Shown one piece after another: positions 35,631 to 47,627 of a stretch of 51,666 nt of DNA. Location: the NCBI GenBank assembly GCA_903837785.1, contig CAILVY010000368.1, positions 1-51,666 on the forward strand, read 5' to 3'. The notes under the pieces were generated by a model. The model worked only from the letters and a program-made list of their open reading frames with translations, had not been told where the DNA came from and made no database searches. This DNA is from Candidatus Hydrogenedentota bacterium. Lineage in GTDB: Bacteria > Hydrogenedentota > Hydrogenedentia > Hydrogenedentales > CAILVY01. Position 1 is the stretch's first letter, and each line of letters starts with the position of its first letter. A program made the translations under genes and the position numbers.

Positions 35631-35659
35631 TTGACAGAACGGGACGGCTGTGCTAGACT
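35631..35659 (+). promoter_or_regulatory. Strong sigma-70-type promoter for the TIGR04073-like gene
   Basis: A perfect TTGACA (35631-35636) and TAGACT (35654-35659) are 17 bp apart, 60 bases ahead of the start at 35719. Confidence 0.65.
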
Positions 35660-35718
35660 CAGGCCATCGCGTAAACGCTATGGGTGTCTAATCTTAGACG
35701 TGGAGGATATAGGCGGTT

Positions 35719-36096
35719 ATGAGTAAGCGTCTGTGGATACTTGCCGGTGGGATCGCAGTGACAGTGGCCTTGCTGCTGCCCAGCATTCCCGTGATGGCGC
35801 AAATGTACAACCCCGATGAAGACCTCCCGAAGCCCACGTTCATTGAGAAATCCCTGACAAAGCTTGGCCGGGGCATGGGCAACATCTTCTTCGGCTGGGC
35901 CGAAATCCCGATGACGTTCGACCGGGATTTGAAGAAAGGCAAACCCCTGGGACACCTCCTGGGCGTGTCGCCCGTGCTGGGCACGGCGAAAGCGCTGATG
36001 CGCACGGGCGTTGGCGTCTACGAGGCCGTCTCGTTCCCGTATTCGGACAAGAAGACCAACTTCGAGCCCATCCTCGAACCCGAATTCATTTTCTGA
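35719..36096 (+). CDS. Exosortase system-associated protein, TIGR04073-like
   Basis: A 125-residue exported protein: signal peptide MSKRLWILAGGIAVTVALLLPSIPVMAQ, then PTFIEKSLTKLGRGMGNIFFGWAEIP, the K-L-x-R-G-x-x-N-x-x-x-G-x-x-E-I-P pattern of TIGR04073 proteins. These occur in genomes that carry exosortase/PEP-CTERM-like systems, notably Verrucomicrobiota and Lentisphaerota. The tail GVGVYEAVSFPYSDKKTNFEPILEPEF matches the family. It has its own strong promoter and a flanking palindrome. The link to exosortase is by genome co-occurrence only; no exosortase is present in this window. Confidence 0.82.
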   Translation: MSKRLWILAGGIAVTVALLLPSIPVMAQMYNPDEDLPKPTFIEKSLTKLGRGMGNIFFGWAEIPMTFDRDLKKGKPLGHLLGVSPVLGTAKALMRTGVGVYEAVSFPYSDKKTNFEPILEPEFIF

Positions 36097-36395
36097 CACC
36101 TTGATTGCCTGGAAACGACAAGGGGCGGCCATCATAGGGGAAGTGGCCACACTCGATGGACACCGCGGCAACGTGGTGTTGGTTGGGGACCCCCAGAACC
36201 CCAAAGGCGCGGTATTCATCGCGTCCGGGCCGGGAGGTGTGCAAAGTCCGCCCGCCTTGCTGAGTGGGACACTCCCTGTCTTGCATCCTCGCCATGTGAT
36301 CGATATCCTGTGCATGCAGGAACGAGGTTTCGGCAAGCGTGGCTTACCCGCCCCGGAGAACCTTGCATAACCGGATTGGGGATCGCGTGGCTCTG
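36097..36395. other. Intergenic stretch with no convincing gene
   Basis: About 300 bases between the TIGR04073-like gene and the HDOD gene. One plus frame is open up to 36370 and could encode a stretch with GEVATLDGHRGNVVLVGD, but it has no good start, only moderate GC at third positions and no recognised family. No clear promoter, hairpin or RNA structure was seen. Confidence 0.5.
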
Positions 36396-37250
36396 ATGTC
36401 CAAGAAGCTTTACGATATCGACAGTCTGTTGGAGGAGGTCGTCACTCTTCCCAGCATGCCGGACTCGCTTGCCCGGATCACGGACCTGGTCGCCAATCCC
36501 AATTGCGTGCTGGGCGATGTCGCCCTGGCGATTTCCGGGGATCCCGCGATCGCCATCAAGACCCTGCGCCTGGTCAACTCCGCCTATTACGGCCTGGGCC
36601 AGGAAGTAAGCACGGTTGAGCATGCGGTGGTCTTGCTCGGCCTGAAGGTCATCAAGAACCTCGCCTTGACGGCCACGGTCTTTGATACTATCAAGGGCAG
36701 CGCCGAACTCTTTCTGCGCCACTGCGTGGGCTGCGGCGTGGCCATGCGGGTGCTCGCGGAGACCAGCCCGCTCGCCAATATCGTCGGTTCGGCAGACGAG
36801 GCCTTCGTTTACGGACTGCTGCACGACATCGGCAAAGTCATTCTTCTCGAATATCTTCCCGAAGAATACGCCCAGGTGCCGCAGTTGGTTCGGGAGAAGG
36901 AAATCCCCTGGTTTCAGGCGGAACGCGAGTTGATCGGAACCGATCACGCGGAACTCGGCGCGCGGTTGGCCCTCAAGTGGAAGCTGTCCAAGACAGTGGT
37001 CAACGCGATTGCCGGCCATCACGACCTGAACCTCAGCGACGCGGAGTTCAAGCCCCTGGCGGCGACGCTCTCCGTGGCCGATTACTTGTGCAGTGCGAGC
37101 GGCCTGCCCTCGCACCCCCATCCCTACTTCGTCATTGACGAAAAGACGTGGACCTCCGCCGCCGTCGAGCAATCGAGCCTCGCCAAGATGGTTAACCGCT
37201 TCTTCGAATCGTTCTCCGACATCAACGAACTCGTCAAGGTCGCCGCCTGA
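36396..37250 (+). CDS. HDOD-domain signalling protein
   Basis: A 284-residue single-domain HDOD protein. LPSMPDSLARITDLVANPNC leads into DPAIAIKTLRLVNSAYYGL, then EHAVVLLGLKVIKNLALTA. The HD-like helix follows in AFVYGLLHDIGKVILL, then GTDHAELGARLALKWKLS and AIAGHHDL. HDOD proteins act in stress and signal control, often without a conserved metal site. ATG 36396 is used; an in-frame GTG at 36387 with GGGGAT close upstream is an alternative. It precedes recF by 3 bases, so the two are probably co-transcribed. The RecF neighbour gives no known functional reason. Confidence 0.88.
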   Translation: MSKKLYDIDSLLEEVVTLPSMPDSLARITDLVANPNCVLGDVALAISGDPAIAIKTLRLVNSAYYGLGQEVSTVEHAVVLLGLKVIKNLALTATVFDTIKGSAELFLRHCVGCGVAMRVLAETSPLANIVGSADEAFVYGLLHDIGKVILLEYLPEEYAQVPQLVREKEIPWFQAERELIGTDHAELGARLALKWKLSKTVVNAIAGHHDLNLSDAEFKPLAATLSVADYLCSASGLPSHPHPYFVIDEKTWTSAAVEQSSLAKMVNRFFESFSDINELVKVAA

Positions 37251-37253
37251 TTC

Positions 37254-38330
37254 ATGCGCCTTCTCAGCCTGCATTGCCGGGCGTTCCGGTCGCTTTCCGA
37301 GACCGAGTTTGCGCCAGGCCCCAGACTTAACATCATCCATGGGGGCAATGCCCAGGGGAAGACCACAGTACTCGAAGCGATTCTCTACGCCGCCACCTCG
37401 AAAAGCCATCGCACGAACCTCGATACCGAGTTGCCCCAGTATGGTGCCGGCGCCTTCCATGTGCGGATCCAGGCGCAGCGCGGCGGACACGGCGTCAGCA
37501 TTGAGGCACACTGGCTGAACGGAACCAAGCGTTTCAAGGTGAACGGCATCCCCCAAACCCGCCTCAGCGACGTGCTCGGCCGAGTCAACGTGGTCTTTTT
37601 CTCGCCCGAAGATATCGAACTTGTGAAAGGCGGCGCCGCCAGCCGCCGCCGGTTCCTCGACATGGAGATCTCGCAGATCCATCCCGGCTATCTCCACGCG
37701 CTCCAGCAATACCGGCTGGCCCTGCGCCAGCGCAACGAACTTCTGCGCGCCGACCGGCCCGACCCCGACCTGCTCGCGGTGTGGGATGTTCAACTTGCCG
37801 AACACGGCGCCGCCATTATCCGCCTGCGCGGGGACTACGTGGCCGAACTCTCCCGCCGCGCAACGGAAGCCTATGCCCGCATCGCCCAGGCGGAGCCGCT
37901 CACCCTGGTCTATCAGCCCGATGTGCTGCCCGCCGAGGACTTGGGCGCCGTGCTGGCCAAAATGCAGGCCTCCGACATCAAACGGCGCGCGACGCAGCGC
38001 GGCCCTCACCGGGACGATCTCGATATCCTCATCGCGGAGCGCCCGGCACGAAGCCACGCCTCGCAGGGCCAGCAGAAGACCGCCGCCCTCGCGGTCAAGC
38101 TGGCGGAACTCGAACTGGTTAACGCGCGCGCGGGCGAGTATCCTGTCCTCATGCTCGATGAAGTCCTGGCGGAATTGGACGCGCACCGCGCCGAGCATCT
38201 CCTCGACGCGATTCCGCTCGAAGTGCAGTGCATTCTCACCACGACAGAGCAGCAGCGCCGCCCCGGCCGATTCGAGTCCGACTGCGCCTACTTCAGGATT
38301 GAGGGAGGCCGCCTTGAAGAAGAAGAGTAA
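37254..38330 (+). CDS. recF: DNA replication/repair protein RecF
   Basis: An SMC-like ATPase that helps load RecA at gaps. The 358-residue length is typical. Walker A is GGNAQGKTT near residue 31, the RecF-specific VFFSPEDIELVKGG and SRRRFLDMEISQI follow, the ABC signature is ASQGQQKT, and Walker B is YPVLMLDEVLAELD. Its start lies three bases after the HDOD stop. Its end overlaps dciA by 17 bases. gyrB and gyrA follow, so this is the conserved recF-(DUF721)-gyrB-gyrA neighbourhood, without dnaA and dnaN in the window. Confidence 0.95.
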   Translation: MRLLSLHCRAFRSLSETEFAPGPRLNIIHGGNAQGKTTVLEAILYAATSKSHRTNLDTELPQYGAGAFHVRIQAQRGGHGVSIEAHWLNGTKRFKVNGIPQTRLSDVLGRVNVVFFSPEDIELVKGGAASRRRFLDMEISQIHPGYLHALQQYRLALRQRNELLRADRPDPDLLAVWDVQLAEHGAAIIRLRGDYVAELSRRATEAYARIAQAEPLTLVYQPDVLPAEDLGAVLAKMQASDIKRRATQRGPHRDDLDILIAERPARSHASQGQQKTAALAVKLAELELVNARAGEYPVLMLDEVLAELDAHRAEHLLDAIPLEVQCILTTTEQQRRPGRFESDCAYFRIEGGRLEEEE

Positions 38331-38646
38331 TCCCACGAGCGTCGGCGATATTCTCAAGACCCTCAGCATCCAGACAAAACTGGGAAAACATCTCGAACAC
38401 GCCCAGATCTGGGAACACTGGCCCGAACTCGCCGGAACGCTCGCCCCGCACGGCCGCCCCAAGTCCGTGAAGGACGGGCAACTGCACATCGAAGCCGAAA
38501 GCGCCGTCTGGATGCACAAGTTCACGTTCAATCGCTGGGCGTTGATCAAGGCCATCAACCGCTTCGCCGGAAAAGAGCTTGTTCACGATATCTTCGTTTC
38601 GCTCCTGGGCGACGACGAAAGTCTGGCGCCGGAGAAGCCCGAGTGA
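38314..38646 (+). CDS. dciA: DciA/DUF721 replicative helicase loader
   Basis: A 110-residue protein with a DUF721 domain: ILKTLSIQTKLGKHLEHAQI, WEHWPELAGTLAPHGRPKSV, GQLHIEAESAVWMHKFTFNR, ending near ELVHDIFV. DciA is the ancestral loader of the DnaB helicase and is usually encoded beside recF and gyrB. The start is TTG 38314: GGGAGG lies about six bases upstream and the N-terminal KKKSN fits the family. No ATG is available in a suitable position. It overlaps recF by 17 bases, so translation is probably coupled. Confidence 0.85.
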   Translation: MKKKSNPTSVGDILKTLSIQTKLGKHLEHAQIWEHWPELAGTLAPHGRPKSVKDGQLHIEAESAVWMHKFTFNRWALIKAINRFAGKELVHDIFVSLLGDDESLAPEKPE

Positions 38647-38848
38647 ACTGCGGAATCCGGGTTGAAGCGGGAACCATGCTTCTGCCCGGGAATGCTGCTC
38701 AATTCAGAGTGGTCCATCGCATCCATTTCCCCCGGAGAGTCCGCGGCGGAGACCGCCTCGCGCGCACTTTCCGCGCCGGGACGCACGGGTTTTCTGAGTC
38801 GCGTGCCGCCTGCTCGTGCAGGAAATACGTGCTCACCCCTGGGCAATT

Positions 38849-38881
38849 CATGTAACCCATTGCTCCTAAATGGTTTACATG
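38849..38881. promoter_or_regulatory. Near-perfect 13-bp inverted repeat upstream of gyrB
   Basis: CATGTAACCCATT (38849-38861) and AATGGTTTACATG (38869-38881) are complementary at 12 of 13 positions around a seven-base loop. It is AT-richer than its surroundings and is followed two bases later by TTGACA. No U-tract follows, so an operator or an RNA hairpin is likelier than an intrinsic terminator. Confidence 0.55.
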
Positions 38882-39006
38882 TCTTGACATATCCTGCATC
38901 TTTGGCCGGGGAAAGACTGCGCAGACGCAGGTCATGATTCCTGAGCTTGCTTCCACAACATGCCGTATAGGAGGGGGTTCCAAAGCTCAAAATGTTGCGT
39001 TTTTTC

Positions 39007-39035
39007 TTGTCTTATGCCCCCAAATTTGATATACT
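39007..39035 (+). promoter_or_regulatory. Sigma-70-type promoter for gyrB
   Basis: TTGTCT (39007-39012) and TATACT (39030-39035) are 17 bp apart, with an extended TG one base before the -10. The gyrB start is at 39092. DNA gyrase promoters are often supercoiling-sensitive, but nothing here proves that. Confidence 0.65.
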
Positions 39036-39037
39036 GA

Positions 39038-41524
<2,487 letters not shown>

Positions 41525-41617
41525 CCGCAGGAAGGCGGGAGCCGGGACGGCACGCGGGCCGCGCGGGTGTGCGGGGCCGCGGCGGCCCAAACAAAGAACG
41601 CGGAATCATAGCGAGCA

Positions 41618-44146
41618 ATGACTAACAACAACGTCAAAGAACGCATCAAACCCATAGCCATCGATCAGGAAATGAAGACCTCCTTCCTGGACTACTCGAT
41701 GAGCGTGATCGTGAGCCGCGCGCTGCCGGATGTCCGCGACGGGCTCAAGCCGGTGCATCGCCGCATTCTGCACGTGATGAATCAGTTGGGCCTGCACCAC
41801 AACCGCGCCTATCGCAAGTGCGCGGCGGTGGTCGGCGAGGCGCTCGGTAAATACCACCCGCACGGCGATCAGTCCGTCTACGACGCGCTTGTCCGCATGG
41901 CGCAGGAATGGAACCTGCGCTATCCCCTCGTCGATGGGCAGGGAAACTTCGGCTCCATCGATGGCGACAATCCCGCGGCCTACCGGTACACGGAAGCGCG
42001 CATGGACAAGATCGCCGCCGAAATGATGGCGGATATCGACGAAGACACGGTCGATATGCAGGACAACTTCGACGGCACCCAGAAGGAACCCGTCGTGCTG
42101 CCGTCCGCCATCCCCAACCTGCTCGTGAACGGCTCCTACGGCATCGCCGTCGGCATGGCCACGAGCTGCCCCCCGCACAACCTCAGCGAAGTCTGCGACG
42201 CGGTCGTCCATTTCATCGACAATCCCGAGGCCACGACAGACCACCTCATGCGCTTCATCAAGGGGCCCGACTTCCCGACCGGCGGCGTCATCTGCGGCCG
42301 CGAGGGCATCCTCGAAGCCTATCGCACCGGCCGCGGCCGGCTTACTGTGCGCGCCCGGATTGCCGTGGAAACCCCTGAAAAGGGCGGCAAAGAGAGCATC
42401 ATCATCCAGGAGATTCCGTATCAGGTCAACAAGTCCCGGCTCATCGAAAGCATCGCCGAACTGGTGCACAGCAAGACGGTGGAAGGCATCACCGACCTGC
42501 GCGACGAGTCCGACAAGGACGGCATGCGCATCGTGATTGAACTGCGCAAAGGCGACGAGCCGCAGGTCGTCCTCAATCAGCTCTACAAGCACACGCAGCT
42601 CCAGGCCACCGCAAGCATCATCTTCCTTTCGCTTGTGAACAACTCGCCGCGCGTCCTCACGCTGCGCGAGATGATCTACTACTACGTCAAGCACCGGGCC
42701 GAGATTGTGGAACGGCGCACCCGCTTTCAACTGCGCAAGGCCGAAGACCGCGCCCACATCCTGGAAGGCCTGCTCAAGGCGATCGACCACATCGACGAGG
42801 TTATCGCGATCATCCGCAAGTCGAAGGACACGGACGATGCCCGCGCGCAACTCATCGCCCGCTTCAAGTTCAGCGAGGTGCAGGCCAATGCCATTCTGGC
42901 CATGCGCCTGCGCGCCCTCACCGGCCTGGAGCGCGAACAGCTTCTCTCGGAATATCAGGATCTCTTGAAGGAGATCGAGCGGCTTAACCACATCCTGTCC
43001 AGCGAGAAGACGATTCTTGCGGAAGTCCGCAAGGAAATCATCGCGATGAAGGAGAAATACGGCGACGCCCGCCGCACGGAGATCCTCGACGAGATGGGCG
43101 AATTCCGCGTCGAAGACCTCATCGCCGACGAGATGATGGTTGTCACGATCTCGAACCAGGGCTACATCAAGCGCCTGCCGGTCACCACGTACCGCAAACA
43201 GCGGCGCGGCGGCCGGGGCATCGCCGGCATGGAGACGAAAGACGAAGACTTCGTGAGCGATATCTTCGTGGCGTCCGCGCATCAGTACATGCTCTTCTTC
43301 ACGAATCTCGGCCGCGTCTACTGGCGCAAAGTGCACGAGATGCCGAAGGCCAGCCGCACCTCGCGCGGCCGCGCCATCGTCAATCTGCTCAGTCTGAGCA
43401 ATGAAGAGCACGTCACGGCCTTCCTGCCCGTGCGCGACCTGAACGAAGAAGGCAAGTTCATCTTCATGGTTACCCGCAACGGCGTCGTGAAGAAGACCGC
43501 CCTGCAGGCGTTCAGCAATCCGCGCAGCGCGGGCATAATCGCCCTCGAGATAGACAAGGGCGACGCCCTGATGGACGTGCAAATCACCTCCGGCAACGAC
43601 AACATCCTTATCGCCACGTATCATGGCATGTCGATTCGCTTCCCCGAGAAGGACGTGCGTCCCATGGGCCGCACCGCCCGCGGCGTTATCGGCATCCGCC
43701 TCGAGAAGGGCGACTACGTCGTCGGCGTCTCCTTGGCCCATGACGACCTCACCGTGCTCAGCATTACGGAGCACGGATTTGGCAAGCGCACGCAAGTGGG
43801 CGAATACCGCATGCAGCACCGCGGCGGTTCGGGCGTCATCAATATCAAGACCACTGACCGCAACGGCAATGTCGTGGGCATGCTCACGGTCGACGACGAC
43901 GACGAGATCGTGCTCGTGGCCACGGACGGCGTAGTCATTCGCACCGCGGTCAAAGACCTGCGCACGATCGGGCGCAACACGCAGGGGGTCAAAGTCATGA
44001 CGCCGCAGCCGGGCGCGAAAGTCAGCGCCGTGGCGCGGGCCGTGGCCGAGCAAAAGGAAGACGCCCTGACAGAATCCGCGGACGCCGGCGATGCCGGCAA
44101 CGGCGCCGACGAGGCGGAAGATACGGAGCCGGACGACAGCGAATGA
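41618..44146 (+). CDS. gyrA: DNA gyrase subunit A
   Basis: The cleavage-reunion subunit. The 842-residue protein has the conserved [20 protein letters not shown] and a quinolone-resistance-determining region. The catalytic tyrosine is Tyr124 in [10 protein letters not shown]. The gyrase-specific GyrA-box [12 protein letters not shown] begins the beta-pinwheel C-terminal domain, so it is GyrA rather than ParC. It ends in a long acidic tail ([16 protein letters not shown]...DDSE). At the usual Ser83/Ala84 hotspot (E. coli numbering) it has Gln-Ser (residues 85-86 here). No strong Shine-Dalgarno precedes ATG 41618. It is co-oriented with gyrB. Confidence 0.97.
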   Translation: MTNNNVKERIKPIAIDQEMKTSFLDYSMSVIVSRALPDVRDGLKPVHRRILHVMNQLGLHHNRAYRKCAAVVGEALGKYHPHGDQSVYDALVRMAQEWNLRYPLVDGQGNFGSIDGDNPAAYRYTEARMDKIAAEMMADIDEDTVDMQDNFDGTQKEPVVLPSAIPNLLVNGSYGIAVGMATSCPPHNLSEVCDAVVHFIDNPEATTDHLMRFIKGPDFPTGGVICGREGILEAYRTGRGRLTVRARIAVETPEKGGKESIIIQEIPYQVNKSRLIESIAELVHSKTVEGITDLRDESDKDGMRIVIELRKGDEPQVVLNQLYKHTQLQATASIIFLSLVNNSPRVLTLREMIYYYVKHRAEIVERRTRFQLRKAEDRAHILEGLLKAIDHIDEVIAIIRKSKDTDDARAQLIARFKFSEVQANAILAMRLRALTGLEREQLLSEYQDLLKEIERLNHILSSEKTILAEVRKEIIAMKEKYGDARRTEILDEMGEFRVEDLIADEMMVVTISNQGYIKRLPVTTYRKQRRGGRGIAGMETKDEDFVSDIFVASAHQYMLFFTNLGRVYWRKVHEMPKASRTSRGRAIVNLLSLSNEEHVTAFLPVRDLNEEGKFIFMVTRNGVVKKTALQAFSNPRSAGIIALEIDKGDALMDVQITSGNDNILIATYHGMSIRFPEKDVRPMGRTARGVIGIRLEKGDYVVGVSLAHDDLTVLSITEHGFGKRTQVGEYRMQHRGGSGVINIKTTDRNGNVVGMLTVDDDDEIVLVATDGVVIRTAVKDLRTIGRNTQGVKVMTPQPGAKVSAVARAVAEQKEDALTESADAGDAGNGADEAEDTEPDDSE

Positions 44147-44210
44147 GCCGGTGTTGGGTCCGCGGCTCCCGCGCATAAACGGGCCGGCATCGTTGTAGTT
44201 CCTTGCAGTT

Positions 44211-44226
44211 CGCCCTTGCCAGGGCG
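44211..44226. repeat. 6-bp inverted repeat in the ybjQ-like leader
   Basis: CGCCCT (44211-44216) and AGGGCG (44221-44226) are complementary around TGCC, between gyrA and the YbjQ-like gene and 17 bases before its start. No U-tract follows, so it could be a leader hairpin or a weak pause site. Confidence 0.3.
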
Positions 44227-44243
44227 GGAAAGGGAGGTCAGGG

Positions 44244-44573
44244 ATGCACGTGACTACGACGTTTAACTTCGACGGCTATCGCATCACGGAGTACAAAGGG
44301 GTGGTACGCGGGATCATCGTTCGCGCCCCCACGATCGCGCAGGGCATTGTGGGCGGACTCAAGAGCATCATTGGCGGGAGGATCGGCGCGTACACGGACA
44401 TGTGCGAACAGACCCGCCAGCAGGCCTTCGAGATCATGGTAGAGCACGCGAAGGATCTCGGCGCCAACGCCATCGTGGGCCTGCGCTACGATGCCTCCAG
44501 CATCGCCGAAAAAGTGAGCGCCACGGAAGTCCTCTGCTACGGCACCGCCGTCGTCATCGAAGCGGAGCACTGA
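44244..44573 (+). CDS. YbjQ/UPF0145 family protein
   Basis: A 109-residue protein matching the YbjQ family: FDGYRITEYKGVVRGIIVRA, IGGRIGAYTDMCEQTRQQAFE, HAKDLGANAIVGLRYDASS and a closing AVVIEAEH. The family is widespread, pentameric in known structures, and of unclear function (heavy-metal binding has been proposed). GGGAGG lies six bases ahead of ATG 44244. It lies 97 bases after gyrA and converges on the fucosidase. Confidence 0.9.
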   Translation: MHVTTTFNFDGYRITEYKGVVRGIIVRAPTIAQGIVGGLKSIIGGRIGAYTDMCEQTRQQAFEIMVEHAKDLGANAIVGLRYDASSIAEKVSATEVLCYGTAVVIEAEH

Positions 44574-44610
44574 GGACCCGCGTCAACGATTTCGCCCCGT
44601 CCCGCCGTCC

Positions 44611-47490
44611 CTATCGGATTGTGGCCAGGCTGTAGCTTTTTCCGGTCTGCACCGGCCACTCGGCGACGCCGTTCACCGCAGTGAGCGGTTTGCCGTCGAG
44701 CGTCAATGGCACGGCGGTGCGCACCCGGCACACGCCTTCGATGGAAGCGCGCACGTCGGCCCGCGAAAGTGCGCCCCCTTCCCAGGCAATGTCGATCTCA
44801 AAGCCGCCGCGCGCGCGGAGTCCCCTGACATGACCCGCAGGCCAGGCTTTCGGCAATGCGGGCAAGAGTTCGATGGCGCCCGTGTGGCTCTGCAGGAGCA
44901 TTTCCGCGATGCCCGCGGCGCCCCCGAAGTTCCCGTCGATCTGGAACGGCGGGTGCGTGTCGAAGAGATTGGGCAGCGTTGACTTCGCCAGGAGCGCCTG
45001 GACGTGCTCGTGCGCCTTCTCGCCGTCCCGGAACCGTGCGTAGAAGTTGACGATCCACGCCCGGCTCCACCCCGTGTGGCCGCCCCCGTGCGACAGGCGA
45101 TATTCAAGCGATTTTCGCGCGGCCTCGAAGAGGCCGGGGGTTTCCTCCAGGGTGATCTGACGTCCCGGATGCAATCCGAACATATGCGACATGTGCCGAT
45201 GCCCGGGCTCAACTTCCTCGTAGTCTTCGATCCATTCTTGCAGGCGGCCGGTCTTGGCGCTGATCTGCAGCGGCGCAAGACGGGCGAGCGCGGACTCAAG
45301 CTGAGCCCGGAACTCGGCATCGACGCCCAGTGTCTTCGACGCCTCGATGCAATTTGTGAACAGGTCATGGACAATCATGAGGTCCATCGTCGCGCCGTAT
45401 GTGAAGCTGGATTTCGCGCCGTCCGGAAGAATGAAGGAGTTCTCGGGCGAATGCGAAGGGTTCGTCAGGAGGCGGCCGCGCGAATCCTCCACAAGAAAGT
45501 CGAGCATGAACCGGGCCGCACCCTTCATCAGGGGATAGCCCTGCCGCGCCAGGAATTCGCGGTCGCCGGTGAACAGGTAGTGCTCATAGGGATGCTGCGC
45601 CAGCCAGGCCGCGCCCACGGGCCAGATGCCCCAGACCCCATCCGCGGGCGTTGTTACCCCGAAGAGATCGCTGAGATGATGCACCACCCAGCCACGTGCG
45701 CCGTAATGGACCTTCGCGGTATGTTCGCCGGACGGCACAAGCGAGTCCATGTAGTCGAAGAGCGGGAGGTGGCATTCGCCGAGGTTGGCCACTTCGGCGG
45801 GCCAGTAGTTCATCTGCAGGTTGATGTTCGTGTGATAATCGCTGTTCCAGGGGGCGTCGATATGCTCATTCCAGAGCCCCTGCAGATTGGCCGGGAGATC
45901 GCCGGGCCGCGAACTGCCGATCAAGAGATAGCGGCCGTACTGAAAGTAGAGCGCGGCCAAGTCCGGATCGTCCGCGCCGCCGCGAACGAGCATCAGGCGC
46001 TCGTCCGTGGGCAGCGCGGCGTTCGGCGATGGCCCCAAGTCCATGTCCACGCGCCGCTGGAACGACCGGTGATCCTCGACGTGCGCGAGGCGCAGCGCGT
46101 CGTATGGCGTCTTGCGCACTTTCTTCAAGGCTGCCTCGCACAGTCTGTCCGGATTGCCTCCGTGAAAACTTGTGGCGCCGGCAACCAGGAGAAGCACCTC
46201 ATCGGCGCCCCGAATCGACAATATGCCCTTCTTGTTTTCGATCGTGCCGCCCCGGGGCAGCGCGAGGACATGCGCCGCGAACTTCATCCCCACGATCTTG
46301 CGCGTCTCGTGGTGGCGAACCTTGATCTGCCCGCTCAAAGCGATCCCTTTGCGCCCTACACTGCGGCAGGACGCATCAATCGGACGGGTCATGCTCAGGT
46401 CCACATCGATCGTCCCGGCCCTGTCCGAAGTGAGCCGGGTTACAATCACGTCGCCGGGCTTGGAGGCGAACGTTTCGCGGGTGTACCGGACTCCGTTACT
46501 CTCGTAGGCAACGGAGGCCACGCCGGTGTCGAGATCCAGGGCGCGGCAATACTGCGAGACCTGCGCCGTTTTCGGCATTTCGAGCCAGAGATTCGCCAGC
46601 ACTTGATACGAATGGATTCGCTCGGGATTGCCCATCATGGTTTTCGCGGCGAGCTTCTCCGCCTTCTCGTTCTTGCCCTCGAAAAGCAGCTGCCGCACTT
46701 TCGGGAGCGCTTCGAGGGCCTTCGGATTCGTCGTGTCCCGCGGATATCCCGCCCACAACGACTCCTCATTCAGTTGAAGGCGTTCCTTGCCCACCTCGCC
46801 GAAAACCATCGCGCCGAGGCGGCCATTGCCGACCGGGAGCGCCTCGTTCCAGTTGTGCGCGGGCTGGCGGTACCACAGGTTGAGTCTTCCTTCCGGCGCC
46901 GCGGCCTCCCCCGAAAACATGACCCCCTGGGAACCGCGGAACGACTCAAATCCCTTCGCAAACGCCTCCGCCGCGTCCCGGCCGTCCGGCGAGTCGGCTG
47001 GCGCGGGCCACTGTGCCCAAGCCTCGTTGTCTCCTTTGCGGAACTGCCACGTCCCCTCTAATCGGAGTACGCCTCGGGCACAGGAGAGTGATTGGCCCCC
47101 GTTGGGAAAACCGCCATTGCCGCCCGCGTCGAAGACGCGCACGGCAATCAAGTTCCAATCCCCGAATCGCAGGCTGGCTGCGGGCACCGCATAGCGGTGA
47201 GCTTCGGCGGCGCTGCTGGCGGGATCCGGGGGCATGCCGCCCAACTTTCCGATCTTCACGCCGTTGACGAAGGTCTCTTCCGCATCCTCCATCACCCCGA
47301 GTTGGAGCGAGACTTCGTTGTTGCGCCAGTAGTCGGGAACGCGAATGTAGCAGCGATACCACGCAAAGCCGTCGTAGGCCTTGAGCGACCTGTTCTCCTG
47401 CTCCCACACGCCCGGCACCGGCATGCGCTGCCAATCCTCCGCGGACGCAGCCGACAGTCCAGCGATCAGCAAGGGCATCAAGAACGTCAT
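44611..47490 (-). CDS. GH95 alpha-L-fucosidase, exported
   Basis: A 959-residue secreted protein with a signal peptide ([17 protein letters not shown]), a galactose-binding-like N-terminal domain (about 20-180, as in sialate esterase-linked proteins) and a full GH95 fold. Catalytic residues of known GH95 fucosidases (N421, N423, E566, D766 in AfcA) correspond to Asn555 and Asn557 in [17 protein letters not shown], Glu683 in [10 protein letters not shown] and Asp852 in FQIDGNFGG. The family releases fucose from alpha-1,2-linked glycans with inversion, using GDH-type (alpha/alpha)6 barrels. The start at 47490 has AGGGAG about five bases upstream. It diverges from the oxidoreductase at 47628 and fits with the sialate esterase at the left end. 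Confidence 0.92.
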   Translation of the reverse strand: MTFLMPLLIAGLSAASAEDWQRMPVPGVWEQENRSLKAYDGFAWYRCYIRVPDYWRNNEVSLQLGVMEDAEETFVNGVKIGKLGGMPPDPASSAAEAHRYAVPAASLRFGDWNLIAVRVFDAGGNGGFPNGGQSLSCARGVLRLEGTWQFRKGDNEAWAQWPAPADSPDGRDAAEAFAKGFESFRGSQGVMFSGEAAAPEGRLNLWYRQPAHNWNEALPVGNGRLGAMVFGEVGKERLQLNEESLWAGYPRDTTNPKALEALPKVRQLLFEGKNEKAEKLAAKTMMGNPERIHSYQVLANLWLEMPKTAQVSQYCRALDLDTGVASVAYESNGVRYTRETFASKPGDVIVTRLTSDRAGTIDVDLSMTRPIDASCRSVGRKGIALSGQIKVRHHETRKIVGMKFAAHVLALPRGGTIENKKGILSIRGADEVLLLVAGATSFHGGNPDRLCEAALKKVRKTPYDALRLAHVEDHRSFQRRVDMDLGPSPNAALPTDERLMLVRGGADDPDLAALYFQYGRYLLIGSSRPGDLPANLQGLWNEHIDAPWNSDYHTNINLQMNYWPAEVANLGECHLPLFDYMDSLVPSGEHTAKVHYGARGWVVHHLSDLFGVTTPADGVWGIWPVGAAWLAQHPYEHYLFTGDREFLARQGYPLMKGAARFMLDFLVEDSRGRLLTNPSHSPENSFILPDGAKSSFTYGATMDLMIVHDLFTNCIEASKTLGVDAEFRAQLESALARLAPLQISAKTGRLQEWIEDYEEVEPGHRHMSHMFGLHPGRQITLEETPGLFEAARKSLEYRLSHGGGHTGWSRAWIVNFYARFRDGEKAHEHVQALLAKSTLPNLFDTHPPFQIDGNFGGAAGIAEMLLQSHTGAIELLPALPKAWPAGHVRGLRARGGFEIDIAWEGGALSRADVRASIEGVCRVRTAVPLTLDGKPLTAVNGVAEWPVQTGKSYSLATIR

Positions 47491-47528
47491 GTTGGCTCCC
47501 TTTCTCCGGAATCCCGTCCCGTGACCCC

Positions 47529-47557
47529 ATGTTAGTGGGCGGGAGGGGAGGATGCAA
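47529..47557 (-). promoter_or_regulatory. Candidate sigma-70 promoter for the GH95 gene
   Basis: On the minus strand TTGCAT (47557-47552) and TAACAT (47534-47529) are 17 bp apart, about 40 bases ahead of the fucosidase start. Modest matches. Confidence 0.35.
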
Positions 47558-47565
47558 GAGCCGGC

Positions 47566-47594
47566 TTGCCTTGTCTGCCTTCGGACATTATCCT
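47566..47594 (+). promoter_or_regulatory. Candidate sigma-70 promoter for the Gfo/Idh/MocA gene
   Basis: TTGCCT (47566-47571) and TATCCT (47589-47594) are 17 bp apart, 34 bases ahead of the start at 47628. It lies back to back with the GH95 promoter. Confidence 0.4.
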
Positions 47595-47627
47595 ACCCGG
47601 GAACACTTGAGGAGCAGGGAGCCGGAC

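Noticed and set aside
36124..36370. A possible small plus-strand gene between the TIGR04073-like and HDOD genes
   Set aside because: No start codon with a ribosome site, only moderate third-position GC and no family; kept as intergenic.
39001..39006. The T-run after GCTCAAAATGTTGCG as a terminator
   Set aside because: The upstream stem is too short and imperfect, and the run lies directly before the gyrB -35.
41606..44176. An 856-codon minus-strand frame opposite gyrA, and similar ones opposite gyrB, ppk1, recF and the fucosidase
   Set aside because: All fall on strongly conserved genes on the opposite strand, have low-complexity Arg/Ala/His-rich translations and no motifs.
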